This document shows, piece after piece, positions 17,984 through 27,982 of a stretch of 64,000 bases of DNA. The translations under genes and the position numbers were made by a program. Source of the stretch: Halorussus salinus (GTDB lineage Archaea > Halobacteriota > Halobacteria > Halobacteriales > Haladaptataceae); contig NZ_SBIS02000013.1 of the NCBI RefSeq assembly GCF_004765815.2, positions 124,001 to 188,000 on the forward strand, given 5' to 3'. Numbering within the stretch: position 1 is the stretch's first letter; the number at the start of each line of letters is the position of its first letter. Under the pieces are notes generated by a model that saw nothing but the letters and a program-made list of their open reading frames with translations, made no database searches and was not told where the DNA came from.

Positions 17984-18043
17984 CCGACTTCTACCGAGCC
18001 CAATCCGACTACAAGAAATCGAGCAAAAATCCCTATTCTTTCT

Positions 18044-20095
18044 TTATGAGGTGATATAGGGATTGTTTGGAGATTCCGTCACGCTCGCTGGGCTATACTC
18101 GAGTTTTCCATCTCTATAATGAGCCTCCGTGACTGTAGTTCCGTCTACAAACAGGGTAGCAGACGTTGTTCGGAGATTAGCAAAAGCCTGATCACCAGCG
18201 AGAATGGCTGCCTGACCTAGATTCATATTACCATTCGATTTGAGAGTAATGCTCTTACCGTTGTAATTCTCGTTGTTGACCTCTGCTGCTTGTGCGATTA
18301 ATGCTCCGCCACGTGCATCAATCGTGACCGTACTCGACGCTAATATCTCTCCATTTGAAATATCAACCCCTTCATTTGCAGTGACCTTGATTTCTTGCCC
18401 ATTTACAGCAGTGCTGTCTAACGTCGCTCCTTGAGCGGTCACTGACCCTCCTTGCGCATCAATCGTGATCGTACTCGAAGATTTGAATACAGAATCCTCA
18501 ATATCTATAGCCTCATTTCCTCGGAGCGTGATTTTCTTCCCGTTTGTGCCAGTACTATCTACGGTGATATCCGTACTAGAGAGAGTGCCCTTTTTAGCGT
18601 CTAAGAGAATGTTCCCATTATCCGTCTCAAGATCCGTCTCAACTATTACACCCTCTCCCGCAAGGTCAATATTCCCATAACCATTAACAGAAATTTCACC
18701 AATGCTGTCTGGAATCACTAATTGATCCGAGCCAGCATTATATTGACCATCGCTGACCTCTGCAGTCGGAATTTGTTGGTCAGTTCCACTATCATAATTC
18801 CCGTCTTTATTCACGTCCCGATAGGCAAAGCCGGGGTCAGCAAGCCCAGAGTTTTGGTTCATGCCAGTTACGGTGATATTGATTGCATCGCTAGTGCCAC
18901 CGCTACCGACGTAAACACCGACTGTCCCATTTTTCTTCGCTTTCAGAGTTATTTCAGCTACTCCATTTGAGTCAGTCGCTTGGTCAGATGAGGTGATAGT
19001 TGCCACTGACGAATTTGTGACTCCAAAGTGGACGTCCATCCCCTCCAATTGTGGCGTCGTAAGTGCGCTGAGAGCGAGTTTGTTATCAGAATCATTGTTA
19101 ACATCCCAGTCGCAATTATCTGCGTCGCAATTAGGTTTCGTTCCTGATTGACTGGATGGATTCTGCCAATTGATTTCAAACGCGGTCGAGGAGTTGTCGC
19201 TGGTTTCGGTGCCAGAATGTGATACATTAACGTTTGGTGTCTGACCTGTACCAACAACTGCACATTGTACGTTCCACGTTGTATTGGCTAACTCCAATTG
19301 CACGCGTTGTGGGGCAGTCTGTTGGGCCGCCACAAAATTGGATTCACTTTCGAGGGCTTCTTCCCATTTGCCAGCTGGAAGTGCCGTCGGTATCGTCAAT
19401 GTGACTGGTCCACTGACTTTCGTGTATCCTGTCTCTGCACCATAGAAATCGACCGATATCGGTCCACTCCGTGTTTGTGAGAACTCATCTGAGAGTGGAT
19501 AGAGGTTAATGGTAGACCCTTGGATGAGTGTAGGTTCGTTTTCAAAAATAATAGTCCCATCTGGCGTCTCTCGATAGAACACTGTATTTTCGTATTTAAA
19601 TAACGGAGCTTCAGATCCAGACAGATAATTGTAATTCATTTTGAATTGAATTGATCGTGTTTGCACTGGCGCCTCACGCCCACAAACTTCGGCAATATCG
19701 AGGCTGGTTGAAGAGATCTCGCCACTAGACAACTTCTCTGCTTTGAGTTCGCCATACGGTGGTGGTGGGTTTAAAAAGAAAGCCCGTGTTGGGTACGTTG
19801 TACTGGCCTTGATTGTCGTTGAGCGAGTTGTTCCGGTTTCGGCTGCATTAACAAAATTCGATCGGAGTTGTGTCATATCTTCTTGGACGTCAATGTAGTG
19901 AGCGAATTCACGCTCGGTATTCTCCGACGGCACTACTTGTGCTTGCCAAAGTGACATCAAGATAACTAGGACCGCAAAAATGAGGACAACTCCGACTTGC
20001 TCACTTACTCCACGATTGTCCTCGCGAAATGACACAGGTCCCTGGTTTCTGTTGAGTTGATAAAATCCTATTGGTGTTCGTGTACTGCCAATCAA
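18044..20095 (-). CDS. Pilin-like/adhesin fusion with beta-helix repeats
   Basis: A 683-residue surface protein. Residues 28-52 give DNRGVSEQVGVVLIFAVLVI, the membrane segment of haloarchaeal pilin-like (DUF7289-type) proteins. Then come a beta-rich region to about residue 300, a short acidic D/N/C-rich stretch, an Ig-like region around 355-415, and from about 465 to 640 repeated short strands (LDSTAVNGQEIKV, VNNENYNGKSITL, TITIDAQGGSVTAQ, TVTIDARGGALIAQ) that look like a right-handed beta-helix as in haemagglutinin-type adhesins. Probably anchored in the membrane by its N-terminus and facing outward. Confidence 0.65.
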   Translation of the reverse strand: MIGSTRTPIGFYQLNRNQGPVSFREDNRGVSEQVGVVLIFAVLVILMSLWQAQVVPSENTEREFAHYIDVQEDMTQLRSNFVNAAETGTTRSTTIKASTTYPTRAFFLNPPPPYGELKAEKLSSGEISSTSLDIAEVCGREAPVQTRSIQFKMNYNYLSGSEAPLFKYENTVFYRETPDGTIIFENEPTLIQGSTINLYPLSDEFSQTRSGPISVDFYGAETGYTKVSGPVTLTIPTALPAGKWEEALESESNFVAAQQTAPQRVQLELANTTWNVQCAVVGTGQTPNVNVSHSGTETSDNSSTAFEINWQNPSSQSGTKPNCDADNCDWDVNNDSDNKLALSALTTPQLEGMDVHFGVTNSSVATITSSDQATDSNGVAEITLKAKKNGTVGVYVGSGGTSDAINITVTGMNQNSGLADPGFAYRDVNKDGNYDSGTDQQIPTAEVSDGQYNAGSDQLVIPDSIGEISVNGYGNIDLAGEGVIVETDLETDNGNILLDAKKGTLSSTDITVDSTGTNGKKITLRGNEAIDIEDSVFKSSSTITIDAQGGSVTAQGATLDSTAVNGQEIKVTANEGVDISNGEILASSTVTIDARGGALIAQAAEVNNENYNGKSITLKSNGNMNLGQAAILAGDQAFANLRTTSATLFVDGTTVTEAHYRDGKLEYSPASVTESPNNPYITS

Positions 20096-20102
20096 CTGTT
20101 TG

Positions 20103-20471
20103 TTATTTCGATAAAGTTAGAAATGTCTGGAGGTCTTCAAGACTGGGGAGAGTGTATAGGAGCCAATAGAGAAGACAGAGAGTTCTGAAATAGTATGGTG
20201 TATTAGACAATACTGTCCAATCATCTATGAGTAAGAAAAAGCTAGCAAAAAGGAATCCAATGACTGTCGGCGCAATTGCCATTAGTCGAATACCTGACTT
20301 CCAGCTCGTTTGGTCGTCAAAGTTTATCGAGACTCGAAGCGGAAGCCATGACTGAACGCCGAATGTTGGCTGTCCTACTAAATACGCAATGGTGAGATGT
20401 GTTGCTTCATGTAGAAAAATCACACTAACCCCAATTAATGTGAAAATTATAGCCGATTTAATTGTATTCAT
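20103..20471 (-). CDS. Small HExxH membrane protein (M50/DUF3267-like)
   Basis: A 122-residue protein with three hydrophobic segments. HEATH at residues 22-26, inside the first helix, matches the H-E-X2-H zinc motif of integral membrane metalloproteases. The usual third ligand (an Asp in a later NPDG-type helix) is not evident and the protein is shorter than site-2 proteases, so catalysis is uncertain. It lies 7 bp upstream of the adhesin gene on the same strand and is likely co-transcribed; it may process or chaperone that protein. Confidence 0.55.
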   Translation of the reverse strand: MNTIKSAIIFTLIGVSVIFLHEATHLTIAYLVGQPTFGVQSWLPLRVSINFDDQTSWKSGIRLMAIAPTVIGFLFASFFLLIDDWTVLSNTPYYFRTLCLLYWLLYTLPSLEDLQTFLTLSK

Positions 20472-20742
20472 ATGAAATATTTGTTTGCGCTAAATTTTTA
20501 TATTCTATTACTTATATGTTTGTCGGTCTTTGTATAAGATATCTGTGAGAGGGAGGTTGCTGATATCAAATCTCAGATAAATTAGACTCGCTCTGCGAGT
20601 GAATATCGATTTCGATGAACGTTTATATAAAAGGTATTACCATGTGAGTGTGGCCGTTGTAAAAGGAACTACTGCAACGAGTCACGCCATATAACATAAA
20701 TAGAGGCACTCGGATGGCAGTAAACGTGTAAGCTACCACGGC

Positions 20743-21969
20743 CTAAAGGCCGTGGCATTCAGCATGGACTCCCACTCTAACCGAAGTCGGCACGGGAACG
20801 ACCCCGTTCGTGGTCAACATCCCGCTGTTCAAGCGCACGCCTACGGGTGCGCCTCCCTCGCCCCCAGTTTGGTTGCGAAGGAGTTTCAGACCGATGTTCT
20901 TCGCCGCGTTGTAGTCCGCGTGGTTTTCGTATCCGCACGAGTGGCACGAAAACGTCTCTCGGTGGCGGTTATCCTCATGGGTAAATCCGCACTCCGAACA
21001 CCGTTGGGACGTGTACTGCGGGGTAATCTGTTCGACCAAGATGCCACGTGCTTGGGCTTTGTACTCGACGTAACCGTATAAACGTCGGAACGCCCACTCG
21101 TGGAATTTTCGTGTCCGAGGCATCCGGTCACGAATGTCGGTCAGATTCTCAAACGCGATGTACGAACAGCCGTTCTCGACCGCTTCGGCGACAAGTTCGT
21201 TCGCTACTCGATGGAGATACTGTTCAAACCGCCCCGTTTCGGTGCGTCCAACCGATTGGACGTTTTCATGCGCCCATCGCGTCCCGCATTCCTGCAACGA
21301 TTTTCGGCGTTCGACGTACTCCGTTCGCCAATGGGTCAGTTCGTCGGTTGTCCAGAACGTCCCCGTCGAAGTGACGGCGATGTTCTCAACCCCGAGGTCA
21401 ACACCGAGAACCGTTCCGTTCTCGGGGCGGTCGGGGGCGTCCACATCCGCCTTTGTTCGGATGTGGAGGTAGAATGATCCATTGCGATAATGGAGTGTTG
21501 CGCCCGTCGTCTCGTAGTTGTCGTTCAATAGATATCTCGATTGGGGCGTATCGCGGTGTTCGTCGGGCAACACGTACTCGGCGGTGATGCGCCCATCGAC
21601 AGTTGCCAGCGTCGCGTGGTCGTCGTTGAACGTCGCGTTTCGCGGGTTGTACTCGCAAGACGGCGTCGTGAACGTCGGCAACGAGGCGTACCTGCCTTGC
21701 TTCCATTTGGCGATGGTCGCTTTGAGTGCGTCTACGGCACGGTCGCGGGCCGATTGGACGTGGTTGCTGTGCAAGTCGGTTCGGTCACGCACGTGGCTGT
21801 ACGTCTTGTCGTGGAGAACCGATTTGCGAGTTTCGACCCATTCGCCCTTGGAGGCCACGTCTACGACGTAGTTCGCGGAATCGAGGAACTGTTGTATCGT
21901 CTCACGAAGAAGGTTCGCGTCACTCTCGGTCACATCGAGTTTGACCGGGACAGTGCGCCGGACCTCCAT
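20743..21969 (-). CDS. tnpB: TnpB (tnpA-less IS1341-like element)
   Basis: A 408-residue TnpB starting [11 protein letters not shown]. RuvC residues occur in [14 protein letters not shown] (Asp), [11 protein letters not shown] (Glu) and [11 protein letters not shown] (Asp); the zinc ribbon has CSEC and CHSC. It appears intact. The right-end hairpin CCACGGCC-TAAA-GGCCGTGG (20736-20755) overlaps the stop codon and ends in GTAGCTTAC on the minus strand, like the GTAGTTTAC end of the 10.2-kb element. A left-end-like GTCGATTTCCTCCC lies near 22057. No tnpA. Confidence 0.9.
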   Translation of the reverse strand: MEVRRTVPVKLDVTESDANLLRETIQQFLDSANYVVDVASKGEWVETRKSVLHDKTYSHVRDRTDLHSNHVQSARDRAVDALKATIAKWKQGRYASLPTFTTPSCEYNPRNATFNDDHATLATVDGRITAEYVLPDEHRDTPQSRYLLNDNYETTGATLHYRNGSFYLHIRTKADVDAPDRPENGTVLGVDLGVENIAVTSTGTFWTTDELTHWRTEYVERRKSLQECGTRWAHENVQSVGRTETGRFEQYLHRVANELVAEAVENGCSYIAFENLTDIRDRMPRTRKFHEWAFRRLYGYVEYKAQARGILVEQITPQYTSQRCSECGFTHEDNRHRETFSCHSCGYENHADYNAAKNIGLKLLRNQTGGEGGAPVGVRLNSGMLTTNGVVPVPTSVRVGVHAECHGL

Positions 21970-22214
21970 ATACATCACAAAACGCACTATGTACTTAAAT
22001 ATTAATATAGGGTTGGGGAATCAGCCAACCATCGCCAGTGGAATAGTCAATAGTTGTCGATTTCCTCCCGCATCTAAAGGTACGGGTATCCACCTTGCGT
22101 CTCTATGACACAGCAGGTATGAGTTATCGGTGGACAAGCTCGGACTGCCGTTCTCGAACCGGAATCCCGGCCCGGTTCTCACACAATGTAGGTATACACA
22201 AACAGCAGAAACCA

Positions 22215-23318
22215 CTACTCCTTGACTACTCGCAAGTCCTCAATCCGAGGATTCGCTGAGACACCCGCTAATAAGACGAGTATCTTGAGTTGTGTTCCAC
22301 CCTGCATCGGAGCATCACCACTTCGTAACTCTGTAGATGAAATCTCTTTGAAGAGCCACGCTCGGCCGTCAGCAATAGCCTCTCCATGAAGCCAAGCCGG
22401 TGGACCAGAAACAATCAATAAACCACTCTCTACAGTCGATAAATTACATTCCATGGTGAGTTTTCCCTTCACCGCTCGGCGTAGCGTGGTCTCAACTGCC
22501 TTAATCGCTTTTACATCATCAACGGCCTCATCCTCTTTCTCTGCACCAAGCAGACGTTCGCGAATATTATCTAAAATCGACCCAGTCTGTTTTTCGGAAT
22601 CAGTTTGGAGGTCTTGCTTGGCATACCCGATTGTCGCCAGACCATTCTGTTCGAGTGTTGTAATAATCTCGCTCGCGTCGATGACGCGCTCACCGACAGC
22701 TGAAGCCGTTTCAGCTTCGCCAGCAGCAAAGAGCGTGCCGAGTCGTTCAGCCAGCACAGTGTTCAACTCAGCACTGTTCTCAGAGATTGTTTCGCCTCTC
22801 CCAATCCAGTTATCGTTATCAAAGACGATTTGGGCATCGGCGACTTCACCGAGCGTTTTGAGTCCACGAGCCGTGTTTTCAGACGGAACCGATTCGCTAC
22901 TAGCAGGAAGGACAGAAATAGCATAGAGTGGGATCTCGAAGATTTCTCGGAGCGCTTGCACCAAATGAGGTGTTGCACCTGAGCCTGTGCCACCTCCGAG
23001 TCCCGCCACAACAAAAATGGCACTAGTCTCAGACGTGATTGCAGTCCCAATTTCACGCCGTACTTCTGAGAGGTCCTCTTTGATGGCGGCAGTACCACTT
23101 TCCCGATCGCCATCTGTCCCAGTCCCATGTGTCTCAAGATGACCAAGTTTGTGGCGTGCCTCGTCGGGGATTGTCGTGAGCTCGGATAGAGCTTCAAAGT
23201 CGGTGTCGAGGACCTGAGCGGCCGTGAGATACGATATTGAGCGACGGTTATTATCTTGGGCGAGGGCATCGACAATCCGGCCACCTGCACCGCCGACACC
23301 AATAGCTGCGACCTTCAT
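22215..23318 (-). CDS. CetZ-family tubulin-like GTPase
   Basis: A 367-residue FtsZ/tubulin superfamily protein. The N-terminal nucleotide loop is GVGGAGGRIVDAL (residues 7-19) and the tubulin signature GLGGGTGSGATPHL lies near residue 108. Length and the T-D-F-E-A-L segment fit the haloarchaeal CetZ family, whose members control cell shape and motility, better than FtsZ. No partner genes are nearby. Downstream (22155-22185) a GAACCGG/CCGGTTC stem could end the transcript. A mild difference from canonical FtsZ at the C-terminus is expected for CetZ. Confidence 0.8.
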   Translation of the reverse strand: MKVAAIGVGGAGGRIVDALAQDNNRRSISYLTAAQVLDTDFEALSELTTIPDEARHKLGHLETHGTGTDGDRESGTAAIKEDLSEVRREIGTAITSETSAIFVVAGLGGGTGSGATPHLVQALREIFEIPLYAISVLPASSESVPSENTARGLKTLGEVADAQIVFDNDNWIGRGETISENSAELNTVLAERLGTLFAAGEAETASAVGERVIDASEIITTLEQNGLATIGYAKQDLQTDSEKQTGSILDNIRERLLGAEKEDEAVDDVKAIKAVETTLRRAVKGKLTMECNLSTVESGLLIVSGPPAWLHGEAIADGRAWLFKEISSTELRSGDAPMQGGTQLKILVLLAGVSANPRIEDLRVVKE

Positions 23319-23414
23319 TATACGTATCTGTTCGAGGAGTAGAACTTAAACTCTCCCCGTGAACCGACATCTCATTTCTGGCCATCAACCACCAGCTCAG
23401 ATATTGTCACAAGA

Positions 23415-23978
23415 TTAGTCCGTGATACGACCCCAAATCGAATTGAGACCGGGCATTCCTGTAGCAATCCACACACAAATGGCTACTCCGAACAGGAGGA
23501 ATTGCGCGATTACATATGGCTCAAAACTGAACGCCATGAAGTGCTCCATGAACGAGGTATCGCTTGGATACGGTGGTGACGGAAGCACTGGCCAGAGGAG
23601 GTACGTCGTCCACTGCAGTTGACTCATATCGCCTTGGAGTAGTCCAAACACGACAGAAGGACCGAGATCAGCTAAACTGTGGGAGATGTAGCCAATTCCG
23701 AATGCGGTAACAATGTCTGTTCGACGGCGGTGTTGGCTGATCCAGTACGCTACGGCGAGGATGACTGCTGCAGTGAGAAGGGAATGTGCAAGGGAACGAC
23801 CGGAGGGGAGAATGTCGAAGGTCCATGCAAGAGGTTTGTCGATGAGGTCGGGAAACTGTGTCCCAAATCCTAGAGCAAGGAGCGTCAGGAATGTCTGCTC
23901 ACGGCGGTCGCTCCATTGAACCCAGAGGATGTAACATAGGTAGCCGACGCCAAGATGTCCCCATGGCCACATGGTCAC
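23415..23978 (-). CDS. Membrane-bound metal-dependent hydrolase-like protein (YdjM/DUF457 type)
   Basis: A 187-residue protein with about four membrane segments. Conserved polar residues sit in HLGVGYL (residue 8), FPDLIDKP, GRSLAHSLL and GYISHSLADLG, the pattern of the YdjM/LexA-binding family of membrane hydrolases. Haloarchaeal members are common and of unknown substrate. It precedes the ABC exporter on the same strand but is separated from it by over 300 bp. Confidence 0.65.
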   Translation of the reverse strand: MTMWPWGHLGVGYLCYILWVQWSDRREQTFLTLLALGFGTQFPDLIDKPLAWTFDILPSGRSLAHSLLTAAVILAVAYWISQHRRRTDIVTAFGIGYISHSLADLGPSVVFGLLQGDMSQLQWTTYLLWPVLPSPPYPSDTSFMEHFMAFSFEPYVIAQFLLFGVAICVWIATGMPGLNSIWGRITD

Positions 23979-24227
23979 GTGTTTCTAAGACACCGTTGTG
24001 GTTCTTTCGTCTTCTTCTCCAGCAGCCTCTCCTAGTTCTCGGAGGCAATGGGTTGAGAACAGCATCCTGGAATACGGTGTAATCTAGTTAACTAAAAAAG
24101 GAAGATTTGAATACTCTAATAGGAAGAGGCCGGTATAGGGTTGATTGCGAAGACCTAATCTCGGTGCATATCGATTTTCCGCATCAGAATCTTTGACATT
24201 GACTAAGTTAGCGTGTGGACTATAGCG

Positions 24228-24299
24228 GTCCGTACAATTCGTACGAGTCGCTCGATTTGTGAGGTTCGTGAGATTCGTACGACTCGTACGATTCGGATA
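24228..24299. repeat. Tandem 9-bp repeat, eight degenerate units
   Basis: Eight consecutive 9-mers with consensus ATTCGTACG run from 24228 to 24299 (for example ATTCGTACG at 24237 and 24273, ACTCGTACG at 24282, GTTCGTGAG at 24264). It lies 9 bp beyond the stop of the ABC permease gene. The rest of the gap 23979-24227 shows no gene. In one minus-strand frame the repeat encodes N-X-T tripeptides, but no convincing gene surrounds it. Confidence 0.6.
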
Positions 24300-24307
24300 G
24301 AATGATG

Positions 24308-25546
24308 TTAGCTTTCGAGATGGGTTAATGGCCGAACCCGGCCGACTCGCCACCCTGCGACAAGCGAACCAATCATCCCAATCACCACAGCGACAACGGC
24401 CCCAACGATGAATACGAGGTCTGGTGTCTGGACAAGTCCCTCAAATCCGACAAGCTGAGCTGCAAGAGCGTTCAAGCCAGCACTCGCAAACGGTGTAATG
24501 GCGAGACCCACGGCACCACCGAGTAGGCCGAGCATGAGTCCTTGACTTGCAGCAGTCCCAATGAGGACTGATGAGGAGATACCAAGTGCTTTGGCCGCAG
24601 CTAATTGCTGGCGTTGCTGGTAGACAAGCAACGCCAGCAGATTCGCAGTTAACGCAACGCCAGCGAGAACAGCTAAAATGACGAGTACGAGACCACTTGC
24701 GAGGACGACCGCTTTGTCGGCGAGAATCGACTGTAACTGCTCTTGATTCGTCCGAACATCATACTGCGGATACTCTTGCTGAAGCTCCTGCTCGACAGCA
24801 GCCGTATCTACTCCCGACTCAAGATCAATTGTAATCATCGTTGCAGGATCTGTCTGCGTCGTGCCCGTAAGCTCTTGCAATTCACTCAGGCGGAGAATAA
24901 CACTTGGGGTGCCGAGGAACCGAGAGAACGTCGGCGAAATCCCAATCACCGTAAACTCATTCTGGCGAGCACTCACAACTGTTCCCCCGAGATGGATTGT
25001 ATCTCCTACAGAGACGTTAAGAAGTCGTGCTGTCCGTGGCCCAATGAGGACTTCACGGGTCATTGGCCCATCGTAATTGCCACTAGCATAGTGGCGGTCA
25101 TTCCCGGTCAATCCCTTTCCCTCTGTAATTTGGGCTGCCCCACTACTGCCAGTACCACGAACGCCAGTCCCTACGATTGTTTGGAGGTTGTCTGGGTTCG
25201 TCCCGACATAAACGGTTTGGAAAGCCATCGGCGTCGCGGTCCGGACGTCCTCACGACTAGTCAAATTCCTTGAGATGCCATGAGCATCCGTGAGTGTGTT
25301 CTCGAACCCACCCACGCTCCCAGGAGCTAACTGCACGGGTCCTCCGGTAATCCAGAGATCGCGGCCGGATGCGTCGAATTTCTGTTGGCCGGTCTCGACG
25401 ACACCGTATCCGACACTCGCCAGCAGTGTCGTTGAGAGGACGGCAAGTGCAATTCCGAAGATGGCTAGTACGGTTCGTGTTCGTTCGTGGGTGAGCTGTG
25501 CGACCGTGATGCCGAGAACGGCGCGAAGTTTGGTGAGTGGACGCAT
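24308..25546 (-). CDS. MacB/FtsX-type ABC transporter permease
   Basis: A 412-residue permease with an N-terminal membrane helix (AIFGIALAVLSTTLLASVGYG), a large extracellular MacB-like domain (residues about 45-265, with DASGRDLWITGGP and VLIGPRTARLLNVSVGDTI) and three C-terminal helices typical of FtsX. It forms the second permease of a three-gene cassette with the upstream permease and ATPase, transcribed in the order ATPase, permease, permease. Such exporters handle lipoproteins, peptides or lipids and do not need a proton gradient. Confidence 0.85.
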   Translation of the reverse strand: MRPLTKLRAVLGITVAQLTHERTRTVLAIFGIALAVLSTTLLASVGYGVVETGQQKFDASGRDLWITGGPVQLAPGSVGGFENTLTDAHGISRNLTSREDVRTATPMAFQTVYVGTNPDNLQTIVGTGVRGTGSSGAAQITEGKGLTGNDRHYASGNYDGPMTREVLIGPRTARLLNVSVGDTIHLGGTVVSARQNEFTVIGISPTFSRFLGTPSVILRLSELQELTGTTQTDPATMITIDLESGVDTAAVEQELQQEYPQYDVRTNQEQLQSILADKAVVLASGLVLVILAVLAGVALTANLLALLVYQQRQQLAAAKALGISSSVLIGTAASQGLMLGLLGGAVGLAITPFASAGLNALAAQLVGFEGLVQTPDLVFIVGAVVAVVIGMIGSLVAGWRVGRVRPLTHLES

Positions 25547-25547
25547 G

Positions 25548-26816
25548 TTAGGTGTTGAGTTGGTCGAGGATCGACGTTCGCTTGGTGAGCCACAGAAGGT
25601 ACGGCGCGGCGAGCAACCCGATCAAAATGGCGACACCAACGCCATACACCCCCAGCATGGGATGAGCAACGGCGATGGCAGTCGGTGCGATGTACTCCTG
25701 GGCGAGGTGGTTCGTTACCTCAATACCGAGATATCCTAATCCGAGTCCGAAGATTCCACCTACAATGGTCACCGTCAGTGCCTGTACCAACACAACGACG
25801 GCACGACTGCGCCATGGAAGCCCGAGTGCACCTAGTAACGCATACTGTTGTTGGTCAGCCGTAATCTCAAGTCCCATCGTCGTGCCGACAAAGAGCGTGC
25901 CAACGATAACGGCCACACACAGGGCTGCCACGCTCATTGCAAGCGGGAGCCCCGAAGACATACTCTTTGCAGTAAGTCCACTCCGAGCCATCACTGTCGA
26001 GCGCGGATAGACATCCGCCAACTCGGATTTCACGTTACGCGAGTTCGTATCAACCAGGATTTGGTCTGCTTGGTCGCCATCTGTCGCGCCCGTCAACTGC
26101 TGAATCTCGCTCAGATGCACGAGGATGACGGGGAGTTGGCCCATCCCAGTACTCACATCCTCACTGCCAATCGAACTCACCGTGAGCGTCTGATTACCCT
26201 GTGCTCCTCGAGTGGGAATCAAGGACGTGCCATTCGTCGCACCGAGGAGTTCTGCGGCAGCAGGCGACACTACGGCTTCTTCAGTCCACGTCCCATTGTA
26301 GGAGCCATTTGCGTAGTAGGGGTCACCAGGCGTTAATGGTCCAGCAGACAACCCAGCGACCTCCACGTCGGACTGTGCGACAACACCGATGACGATGATG
26401 TACTTACTCTCGTCTTCACCACCGGGTGTGTGCATCTCCATTGCGTGCATGAGTACTGGCGTGGCATACGCAACCTCTTCGTTCCGAGTAAGCCGCTCGG
26501 TCGTCGCATGCACGGCACCGAACTGTGGGCCCTCTGTGGAGACAACCATGGTGGAGGTCGAGCCTGCTTCTGGTGTGATCCAATAATCGACGGAGTCACC
26601 ACCCACAGTGGTCTGAGAGGACAGGCCGAGTGCAACACCGGTGACGATGAGCATGAGCGCGATCGCGATAGCAACACCACTGACGCTCAACGCTATCCGA
26701 CGAGACTCGGTGACGAGGGCTTTCTCGCGGACACGGCGGAGTCCAACGCCAACGAGTCCGAGCCATCGCTTCACTCGCGACGGACGTCCGTGTGATGGGC
26801 CTGAGTTAGTCGCCAT
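25548..26816 (-). CDS. MacB/FtsX-type ABC transporter permease
   Basis: A 422-residue permease starting MATNSGPSHGRPSRVKRW at 26816; the frame continues upstream to 27047 but that part is antisense to the ATPase and not protein-like. It has an N-terminal helix (LSVSGVAIAIALMLIVTGVALG), a MacB-like extracellular domain and three FtsX helices at the C-terminus. Its start overlaps the ATPase stop by 11 bp and it ends 1 bp before the next permease start, so the three genes are coupled. Confidence 0.85.
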   Translation of the reverse strand: MATNSGPSHGRPSRVKRWLGLVGVGLRRVREKALVTESRRIALSVSGVAIAIALMLIVTGVALGLSSQTTVGGDSVDYWITPEAGSTSTMVVSTEGPQFGAVHATTERLTRNEEVAYATPVLMHAMEMHTPGGEDESKYIIVIGVVAQSDVEVAGLSAGPLTPGDPYYANGSYNGTWTEEAVVSPAAAELLGATNGTSLIPTRGAQGNQTLTVSSIGSEDVSTGMGQLPVILVHLSEIQQLTGATDGDQADQILVDTNSRNVKSELADVYPRSTVMARSGLTAKSMSSGLPLAMSVAALCVAVIVGTLFVGTTMGLEITADQQQYALLGALGLPWRSRAVVVLVQALTVTIVGGIFGLGLGYLGIEVTNHLAQEYIAPTAIAVAHPMLGVYGVGVAILIGLLAAPYLLWLTKRTSILDQLNT

Positions 26817-27567
26817 TGGGTACCACGCGTCCATCCTGCAGGTCGATTCGCCGATCAGCAATCGCGAGCGTCGGGTCGTCATGCGATGCGACAACGACCG
26901 CGCGGTCGTCCGCAAGATCCTCGAACACCTCGAGAATCGCGCCCGCAGTCGTGGTGTCAAGCTCGCCGGTTGGTTCGTCTGCGATGATGAGATCAGGATC
27001 TGTCGCGAGCGCGCGTGCGATAGCAACCCGCTGTTGTTCTCCACCACTCAATTCACCGGGCTTATGCGACGCTCGATCACCAAGGCCGACCTTCTCTAGG
27101 AGGTCAGTCGCACGGTCGTGGCGCGCCTGTTTACCGAGGCCCTGCTCAACCAGTGGAAGGGCGACATTCGATTTTGCAGAGAGCGCGGGAAGCAGATGGA
27201 AGCGTTGGAAGACAATGCCAATTGTTGAGAGTCGGAGTCGTGTTCGCGCTCGACCAGACAGACTACCTGTATCTTGTCCATCGACGGTGACTGTCCCATC
27301 AGTTGGGGTGTCGAGTGCAGCAAGCAGGTGGAGGAGTGTCGATTTTCCGCTACCGCTCGGTCCTGCGAGCCCAATGATTTCACCACGATGGACGGAGAGA
27401 CTTACGTCTTCAAGGGCGGTCACAGTGGGCCGTTCGCTTGATGATGAACCGAAGAATCGGCGTGAGCCACCGCGTGTGTATGTTCGGGTGACGTTCTCAC
27501 ATTCTGCAATTACAGGGCCAGCGGTGTGAGTGTCCGATGTGGAGTTGGGGGCGTTTTGGTGTTGCAT
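26806..27567 (-). CDS. ABC transporter ATP-binding protein (MacB/LolD type)
   Basis: A 253-residue ATPase starting MQHQNAPNSTS at 27567. Walker A is GPSGSGKST, signature LSGGEQQRVAIARAL, Walker B LIIADEPTGELD, H-loop VVVASHDD. Sequence around Q-loop and signature matches the MacB/LolD subfamily, in agreement with the two FtsX-type permeases that follow. A small extra segment RGGSRRFFGSSSSERPTV after the first strand is an insertion also seen in some haloarchaeal members. Confidence 0.9.
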   Translation of the reverse strand: MQHQNAPNSTSDTHTAGPVIAECENVTRTYTRGGSRRFFGSSSSERPTVTALEDVSLSVHRGEIIGLAGPSGSGKSTLLHLLAALDTPTDGTVTVDGQDTGSLSGRARTRLRLSTIGIVFQRFHLLPALSAKSNVALPLVEQGLGKQARHDRATDLLEKVGLGDRASHKPGELSGGEQQRVAIARALATDPDLIIADEPTGELDTTTAGAILEVFEDLADDRAVVVASHDDPTLAIADRRIDLQDGRVVPNGD

Positions 27568-27982
27568 AGCTTGCTTAACGAATTGAGTGGGGGCTAGCGA
27601 AACCCTACAGTTCGGTTGTTCTGACCGTTTCGAGGAACCACAGTTAAATGTTACCGTACTGCTGGTTCGAGCATTGAGACGTCCTCGATGTATCGGTTCT
27701 CGTTTCGTACTCGGTCTACCAACCACGGATTAACGGCGCCAACAGAGATGAATTCAATGCAGTCCGGTATACCAACCCAGCACTCATCCAATCAAACCGG
27801 CTCAATTTGACGCTAACAGGGGTGAGCCGGGGCTTAGCATATCTCAGGGCCCATACAACAAAACCCGGGTACGGCATGATATGATGCATGCTTTCAGTGG
27901 GCCGTCTTCAACCACTCCTCGAAATAGCGAGCTGAAAACCACTGAATCGCCCCAAAGAATCCCCCGACATTCCAATTTACCA
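27568..27982. other. Intergenic region with one inverted repeat
   Basis: No gene is visible in these 415 bp. An 8-bp inverted repeat CCGGCTCA (27797-27804) / TGAGCCGG (27823-27830) with an 18-nt loop is the only structure noticed. The region should hold the divergent promoters of the ABC cassette and the small membrane-protein gene. Confidence 0.3.

Noticed and set aside
24084-24353. 89-residue minus-strand frame with N-X-T repeats
   Set aside because: The repeat region arises from the 9-bp tandem repeat, it overlaps the permease end, and the rest shows no fold or ribosome-binding context.
25548-27047. 499-residue version of the second permease
   Set aside because: The first 77 residues are antisense to the ATPase gene and rich in Arg/Ser; the start at 26816 gives a normal MacB-type permease.
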